62,654 bases of DNA, taken from contig CAMEER010000005.1 in assembly GCA_945915065.1 (NCBI GenBank), positions 1-62,654 on the forward strand. The letters run 5' to 3'. Within the stretch, counting starts at the first letter, position 1, and each line of letters starts with the position of its first letter. Below are positions 58,378 through 62,654 of this stretch, one piece after another. The notes beneath the pieces were generated by a model. It saw only the letters and a list, made by a program, of their open reading frames with translations, had not been told where the DNA came from and made no database searches. The translations under genes and the position numbers were made by a program. This DNA comes from an uncultured Clostridia bacterium (lineage in GTDB: Bacteria; Bacillota; Clostridia; Oscillospirales; Oscillospiraceae).

Positions 58378-59261
58378 ACAGTGTGGCATGGAGAGATGTG
58401 GTTTTTCAATATGACGGCACTTTTGAAGGTTTTCTGTGCTGCGTGTTTGAGAGCTATGTGCATAAAGAATTCCCCATTGCTTTTTCCGGCAATGAGGAAT
58501 GTTGGTCGCTGTATGAGGTGCGCTATGTGGTGACAGAGCGAGAGCATGCCCGCCGTGTATACGACAGTATTTTGCGGCGTTCCAAAGGCGCAGCGGATGT
58601 AGTGCGGCGCGGGTTTCTCACCTGTCTGCCGGAAAAGGAATCCCGATTATATGCCGTGATTCAAAAGCTATATGAGGAGGGCGCCGGTTTTCTGCACAAT
58701 ATTTCTGATCCGGTGTACTACCCCGTTGCCAAAGCCCTTCGTCACCTGAGCGGTGAGTTGGAAAAATTGCGGGGCTTTGTTCGTTTTTCAGATTACAAGG
58801 GCGTTCTGGGGGCGGAGATCGAACCAAAAAATCGGGTTTTACCCCTGCTGCGAAAGCACTTCTGTGACCGATACGCCAATGAGGCGTTTTTTATATATGA
58901 CCGAACCAACAAAGAATTGTTGGTTTATGCCAACAGTCACTCCCGCCTTCTTACAGTGGACAGTCTGCAGTTGTCGCTGCCCGGTGAAGAAGAGGTGCAG
59001 TTTCGCAGGTTATGGAAACAATTCTATGAAACCATTGCTATCCAAGAACGGTATAATCCCCGGTGTCAGAACACGTTTATGCCAAAGCGGTATCGCGGCA
59101 CTATGACAGAGTTTTTGCCGGACGACTATGAAGCACAACAAAAAGGCGTCAATCCGCCAGCAGCTTGCGCAGCTTTTCCAAGCCCCTGTGTTCCAAACGG
59201 GAAATCTGAACCTGCGATACTCCCACGATCCGGGCTGTCTGCTCCTGAGTCAGCCCCTTGA
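58374..59261 (+). CDS. Companion DNA-metabolism protein (TIGR03915/DUF4130-like)
   Basis: A 295-aa protein starting with GTG in GTGA (GTG 58383 is an alternative). 'VFQYDGTFEGFLCCVFESY' (about 10-28) and 'FVRFSDYKGVLGAEIEPKNR' (about 134-153) followed by 'FCDRYANEAFFIYDRTN' are the family landmarks; some relatives carry a C-terminal uracil-DNA glycosylase domain, absent here. It always travels with the radical SAM gene. Odd feature: the family core ends around 'MPKRYRGTMTEF' (about residue 247), and the last ~37 residues, Pro/Ser-rich, are read from the antisense strand of sigF, a 113-bp convergent overlap. Confidence 0.85.
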   Translation: MNSVAWRDVVFQYDGTFEGFLCCVFESYVHKEFPIAFSGNEECWSLYEVRYVVTEREHARRVYDSILRRSKGAADVVRRGFLTCLPEKESRLYAVIQKLYEEGAGFLHNISDPVYYPVAKALRHLSGELEKLRGFVRFSDYKGVLGAEIEPKNRVLPLLRKHFCDRYANEAFFIYDRTNKELLVYANSHSRLLTVDSLQLSLPGEEEVQFRRLWKQFYETIAIQERYNPRCQNTFMPKRYRGTMTEFLPDDYEAQQKGVNPPAACAAFPSPCVPNGKSEPAILPRSGLSAPESAP

Positions 59262-59853
59262 AAAAGCGCAGGAGAATGGTCATCTTTTCTTTTTCCGGGA
59301 GCGTATCAATGGCCTCCCGCAAGGCTATGCTCTCCACAAGGCGCTCTTCCTCTGCATCCGTACCTAATGTCGATTCCAGTGTCAAGCCCTCTGCAGTTTC
59401 CTGCTGCAGCGATTCCGGAGCCACAGTGGCAAGGTCAATATTGGCAATTTCCTCTACTGTCATTCCGGTGGCCTCTGACAGCTCGGACAGGTGGGCCTCC
59501 CGACCCAACTGATGCCGCAGTTTTTCCCTTGCCGACCAGAGGGTCTGGCCCTTTTCCCGGATGGTGCGGCCTACTTTGATGGCGCCATCATCTCGAAGAA
59601 AGCGTCGAATCTCACCGGAGATTTTGGGCACGGCGTAGGTGGAAAACTGGGTACCGTAATTGAGATCAAACCCTTTTACTGCCTTGATAAAACCGATACA
59701 TCCCAGCTGATAGAGGTCATCCGTTTCTACACCGCAGCCGTAATACCGCTTGACAATGGACCAGATCAGTCCACTGTTCTCTGTCAGCACCTGCTGGCAT
59801 GCCTCGTCGTCTCCCCCCTGCGCCCGTTCCAGCAGCGCAAACATCTCGCTCAT
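59149..59853 (-). CDS. sigF: Sporulation sigma factor SigF
   Basis: The first forespore-specific sigma factor, 234 aa. Region 2 ('DDLYQLGCIGFIKAVKGFDL', 'FSTYAVPKISGEIRRFLRDD', about 45-85), region 3 (about 95-135) and region 4 ('LPEKEKMTILLRFFKGLTQE', 'VGVSQVQISRLEHRGLEKL') are complete. It overlaps spoIIAB by 4 nt and is held inactive by SpoIIAB until SpoIIAA is dephosphorylated. Its 3' 113 bp are overlapped by the convergent SOS cassette gene; no terminator for sigF is visible there. Confidence 0.95.
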   Translation of the reverse strand: MSEMFALLERAQGGDDEACQQVLTENSGLIWSIVKRYYGCGVETDDLYQLGCIGFIKAVKGFDLNYGTQFSTYAVPKISGEIRRFLRDDGAIKVGRTIREKGQTLWSAREKLRHQLGREAHLSELSEATGMTVEEIANIDLATVAPESLQQETAEGLTLESTLGTDAEEERLVESIALREAIDTLPEKEKMTILLRFFKGLTQEQTARIVGVSQVQISRLEHRGLEKLRKLLAD

Positions 59854-60290
59854 CGCTTGATTCTGGCAGAGATGCGCCGACGCATCGTAACGGTGGTACC
59901 ACGACCCGATGTTGACTTGACAGTCAGGCGGTCCATAAAGCTCTCCATAATGGTAAAGCCCATGCCGCTGCGCTCTTCCCCGCCAGTGGTAAACAGCGGC
60001 TGTCGAGCCTGCTGAATATCCTCAATTCCTTTTCCCCAGTCGCGGACAGTAATCTCTATCGTATTATTTTCCAGAAGTTTCAGTTTCATCACGATTTTTC
60101 CCAACTGGTCAGGATATCCATGAACAATGGCATTTGTGACCGCTTCACTGACAGCCGTTTTGATATCCCCCAATTCATCCAGTGTGGGATCCAGCTGAGC
60201 CGCAAAGCCGGCTGCCGCTACACGGGCAAATCCCTCGTTGCTGCTGCGACTGAGAAATTCCAATGTCACATAGTTTTCCATGCGCTGCAT
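59850..60290 (-). CDS. spoIIAB: Anti-sigma F factor (SpoIIAB kinase)
   Basis: The start at 60290 (MQRMENYVTL) has AGGAG at 8-nt spacing and yields 146 aa, the family length; the longer frame lacks support. The GHKL kinase motifs are present: N box 'VSEAVTNAIVHGYPD', G1 'VRDWGKGIEDI', lid 'PLFTTGGEERSGMGFTIMES'. It binds SigF and phosphorylates SpoIIAA. Unlike in Bacillus, where the genes abut, there are 97 nt between spoIIAA and this start. Confidence 0.94.
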   Translation of the reverse strand: MQRMENYVTLEFLSRSSNEGFARVAAAGFAAQLDPTLDELGDIKTAVSEAVTNAIVHGYPDQLGKIVMKLKLLENNTIEITVRDWGKGIEDIQQARQPLFTTGGEERSGMGFTIMESFMDRLTVKSTSGRGTTVTMRRRISARIKR

Positions 60291-60387
60291 ATGTATACTC
60301 CTCTCATATCGATATTTCTTTTGATGATTGACTATTGGGGCGACATTGTCTCCCCGGTACGCTGCTATATGATTGCTATCCATCACA

Positions 60388-60699
60388 CTATTGGATCGTC
60401 ATCATGCGTCCGACTCCTGCGGCTTCCAATACTTTTTTTGGTTGGGATGCAACATGCTGCAGTTTGACACAGCCGCCCAATTCTCTCATGCGCTGCCAAC
60501 CCCGCAGGGCCACAGCAATGCCGGCGCTGTCCATAAAGGTAACGCCGCTGAAATCCAGCACCAATTCCGCAGGCAGTGTGGCTTCGATCTCCCGTTCCAG
60601 CTTTGTCAACAGGCCACGGGCTCCATGGTGATCCAATTCTCCTTTTAATTGCAGTTCCAGAACTCTCTCCCGACAAGTGGCAGTCACTTCCATTTTCAT
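60388..60699 (-). CDS. spoIIAA: Anti-anti-sigma factor SpoIIAA
   Basis: A 103-aa STAS-domain protein. The phospho-acceptor serine is in 'DFSGVTFMDSAGIAVALRGW' (about residue 57). Unphosphorylated, it displaces SigF from SpoIIAB in the forespore. First gene of the spoIIAA-spoIIAB-sigF operon; ribosome site AAGGAG precedes the ATG. A sigma-H promoter is expected in 60700-60760 but I could not place one with correct spacing. Confidence 0.94.
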   Translation of the reverse strand: MKMEVTATCRERVLELQLKGELDHHGARGLLTKLEREIEATLPAELVLDFSGVTFMDSAGIAVALRGWQRMRELGGCVKLQHVASQPKKVLEAAGVGRMMTIQ

Positions 60700-60726
60700 G
60701 CTCCTTTTATATGTTCTACATGTACT

Positions 60727-60751
60727 GACATGCCGCAGGCATGTCCTTTTT
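60727..60751 (+). other. Hairpin upstream of the spoIIA operon
   Basis: GACATGCC-GCA-GGCATGTC followed on the plus strand by CTTTTT. On the plus strand it resembles a terminator but no plus-strand gene precedes it; on the minus strand it lies within the expected promoter region of spoIIAA, so the palindrome could also be a protein-binding site. Confidence 0.4.
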
Positions 60752-60761
60752 ATTTCATGGC

Positions 60762-60803
60762 AAAAAAATAATCACCGCAGAGAAATCTCTCTACGGTGAT
60801 TAT
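60762..60803 (-). terminator. Terminator downstream of valS
   Basis: Minus strand stem (ATAATCACCG with CGGTGATTAT, plus an inner GAGA/TCTC pairing) followed by TTTTTTT. It lies about 150 nt after the valS stop; no gene was recognised in that 150-nt stretch (60804-60950). Confidence 0.88.
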
Positions 60804-60950
60804 ACGGGATTTATTATGCGCTTTTGCACGAAATTCGCCGACGAAACGGATAAATCAAAGATTTATGGCCTTGCCTGTGTGCCGAAGTGTTCTGCTCTCG
60901 GGAAACCAACCCATTTGGAGGCAAAAACGCGCAAGACAATGGGACTATCC

Positions 60951-62654
60951 TTATAACTTCATAGCGGCAGCGGATTCCTCCAGCTTGGCGATCAAGGCAC
61001 GGGCCTTATCAGCTTTTTCACGCTCGGCATTAACAACGTTTTCCGGTGCGCGGGAAGTGAAAGACTCGTTAGCCAATTTGGCTTCAATGCGCTTGAGGTT
61101 ATCCTCAGCCTTGGCCTTCTCCTTGGCGATACGTTCCAGCTCAGCGTCAATATCGACCAACTCCGCCAACGGCAGATAGATATTGGCATCGTGAGTCACC
61201 ACAGTGACCATGCCCTTCAGGTCAGACGGCGCTTTGTCTGTGACTGTCACCTCGCTTGCATAGGCCATACGGGTAATGAAGTGTTTACCCACCTCATAGG
61301 TCTCAGGACGGCGGGTCACCAAAATCAACTGCGCCTTCTTGGAAGGCGGCACGTTCATCTCGGAACGGCGGGCGCGGACGGCGGTGATGGCATCCTTCAC
61401 ATTTTCCATATCGGACTCCGCCTGTGGGAAGTGCAGGGCCTCCTGATAGGTCGGCCATGCCGCGCGGATCAGGAAATCGCCTTCGTGGGGCAGCGCCTGC
61501 CAGATCTCCTCAGTGATAAAGGGCATGAAGGGGTGCAGCAACTCCAGAATACGCAGCAGCACATAGCACAGCACGTTTTCGGCTGCCAGCTTCGCCCCGG
61601 CGTCTTCGCCGTTGAGGCGGGTCTTGGTCAGCTCGATATACCAGTCGCAATAGGTGTCCCAGATGAAATCATAGATTTTGGCGGACGCCACACCCAACTC
61701 AAAGGCATCCATGTTCTCTGTCACTTCACGGATCAGCGTGTTCAGCTTGCTGAGGACCCATTTGTCCTCCAGCTCCAGCTTTTCCGGCAGCTCCACTTTG
61801 TCAATGGTAAGATTCATCATAACAAAGCGACTGGCGTTCCAGATCTTGTTGGCAAAGTTACGCATGGCCTCGCATTTTTCCACGAAGAAACGCATATCGT
61901 TGCCGGGGCTGTTGCCGGTGATCAGGTTAAAGCGCAGCGCGTCGGCGCCGTAATTCTCCGCCATCTCCAGCGGATCGATGCCGTTGCCCAGCGACTTGGA
62001 CATTTTGCGGCCCTTATCATCCCGCACAAGGCCATGGATGAGCACCGTTTTGAAGGGCTCCTTCTTCATCTGCTCCATGCCGGAGAAGATCATACGGGCC
62101 ACCCAGAAGAAAATGATATCGTAGCCGGTGACCAGCACAGAGGTGGGGTACCAGTAGTTCAGGTCGGCGGCATCCAGATCAGGCCAGCCCAGCGTGGAGA
62201 AAGGCCACAGGGCGGAGCTGAACCAGGTATCCAGCACGTCCTCCTCACGGGTCAGATGGGTACATCCGCACTTTTCGCACTTGGTGGGATCCTCGCGGCT
62301 GACATTGATATGGCCGCACTCGTCACAGTACCACGCGGGGATCTGGTGGCCCCACCACAGCTGGCGGGAAATGCACCAGTCATGAACGTTTTCCATCCAG
62401 TTGATATAGGTCTTGGTGAAACGCTCCGGCACAAACTTGACGGTACCGTCCTCTACCACGCGGATAGCCTCTTTGGCAAGAGGTGCCATTTTCACGAACC
62501 ACTGGGCGGAGATCAGAGGTTCCACGTCGTTATGGCAGCGGTAGCAGGTACCCACGTTGTGGCTGTAAGGCTCGGTCTTAACCAGATAGCCGGCGGCGTC
62601 CAGATCCTCCACAATGGCCTTGCGGCACTCGTAGCGATCCATTCCCTGATACTT
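60951..62654 (-). CDS. valS: Valyl-tRNA synthetase, C-terminal part (cut by window edge)
   Basis: About 567 residues of the 3' part are present; the reading frame stays open to the window end, so the N-terminus with the HIGH motif lies outside. Visible are the connective-peptide editing region end and zinc-like 'CDECGHINVSREDPTKCEKC', 'LIHGLVRDDKGRKMSKSLGN' with the KMSKS loop, the class I anticodon-binding helices ('WVLSKLNTLIREVTENMDAF', 'TRLNGEDAGAK') and the C-terminal coiled-coil arm (about the last 70 residues) typical of ValRS. It charges tRNA-Val. Confidence 0.96.
   Translation of the reverse strand, partial: KYQGMDRYECRKAIVEDLDAAGYLVKTEPYSHNVGTCYRCHNDVEPLISAQWFVKMAPLAKEAIRVVEDGTVKFVPERFTKTYINWMENVHDWCISRQLWWGHQIPAWYCDECGHINVSREDPTKCEKCGCTHLTREEDVLDTWFSSALWPFSTLGWPDLDAADLNYWYPTSVLVTGYDIIFFWVARMIFSGMEQMKKEPFKTVLIHGLVRDDKGRKMSKSLGNGIDPLEMAENYGADALRFNLITGNSPGNDMRFFVEKCEAMRNFANKIWNASRFVMMNLTIDKVELPEKLELEDKWVLSKLNTLIREVTENMDAFELGVASAKIYDFIWDTYCDWYIELTKTRLNGEDAGAKLAAENVLCYVLLRILELLHPFMPFITEEIWQALPHEGDFLIRAAWPTYQEALHFPQAESDMENVKDAITAVRARRSEMNVPPSKKAQLILVTRRPETYEVGKHFITRMAYASEVTVTDKAPSDLKGMVTVVTHDANIYLPLAELVDIDAELERIAKEKAKAEDNLKRIEAKLANESFTSRAPENVVNAEREKADKARALIAKLEESAAAMKL

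Noticed and set aside
60700-60765. Sigma-H promoter of spoIIA (AAAGGACAT and GTAGAAC)
   Set aside because: Both half-elements resemble the consensus but are 21 nt apart instead of 11-12.

Overview
The window reads as core chromosome of an anaerobic, spore-forming, low-oxygen gut Clostridium relative, most likely an Oscillospiraceae-type member (Flavonifractor/Oscillibacter/Intestinimonas-like). This placement is an inference from gene content and order: complete spoIIIA and spoIIA sporulation operons, spoVM, a CotJ cassette, CwlD, a SCIFF ranthipeptide, a PPi-type phosphofructokinase, split transketolase, two phosphate-butyryltransferase-family genes and a moderately GC-rich sequence. No phage, CRISPR array or complete insertion sequence was seen. 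Almost all intergenic gaps are short and hold promoters or intrinsic terminators; the one gene-free stretch above 300 bases is 8863-9359.

Layout. 0-2 kb: a 50-aa membrane protein, the tiny spore protein SpoVM and a SPOCS/LysM spore-envelope protein. 2-10 kb: CoaX, then central carbon metabolism (PPi-phosphofructokinase and class II aldolase diverging from a 45-bp palindrome, split transketolase), a small amidase, a Xer-type recombinase with unusual repeats beside it, and a phosphotransbutyrylase. 10-18 kb: RadA-CwlD, CotJA/JB fusion plus CotJC, a two-component system, and an acyltransferase/glycosyltransferase pair. 18-27 kb: sortase B, threonine aldolase, PEP carboxykinase, a molybdenum-hydroxylase accessory gene with a divergent ModE-like regulator, and an iron(II) uptake operon (FeoAB fusion, Cys-rich peptide, HAD phosphatase). 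27-34 kb: the SCIFF peptide operon, a second Ptb-like enzyme, an aminotransferase and AsnA. 34-43 kb: DivIVA-like protein, tRNA-Arg, ispA-xseB-xseA, nusB-asp23, and spoIIIAA-AH behind a good sigma-E promoter. 43-53 kb: one long co-directional run hprK-ROK kinase-murB-rapZ-yvcK-whiA-Cys cluster protein-dnaE-DUF4364. 53-63 kb: rpmB, DUF2500 protein, pcrA, a LexA-box-controlled radical SAM DNA-repair cassette, the spoIIA operon (spoIIAA-spoIIAB-sigF) and the 3' part of valS.

The most interesting element is at 56.9-59.3 kb. A perfect TTGACA-17-TATAAT promoter carries a match to the Firmicute LexA box inside its spacer and drives a 40-aa single-pass membrane microprotein, a radical SAM protein of the DNA modification/repair family, and its companion DNA-metabolism protein. 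The last gene runs 113 bp into the 3' end of the convergent sigF gene with no terminator between them, which raises the possibility that DNA damage transcription opposes entry into sporulation. Other points worth checking are the palindromic face-to-face promoter between pfp and fba, a 30-bp inverted repeat with a 17-bp direct repeat next to the Xer-type recombinase, an internal terminator between the SCIFF precursor and its maturase, and a ModE-like regulator whose promoter implies a leaderless mRNA.

Functions are assigned from motifs and family knowledge read by eye; no database search or structure prediction was run. Starts were chosen from Shine-Dalgarno spacing and family N-termini, so several differ from the longest open frame.
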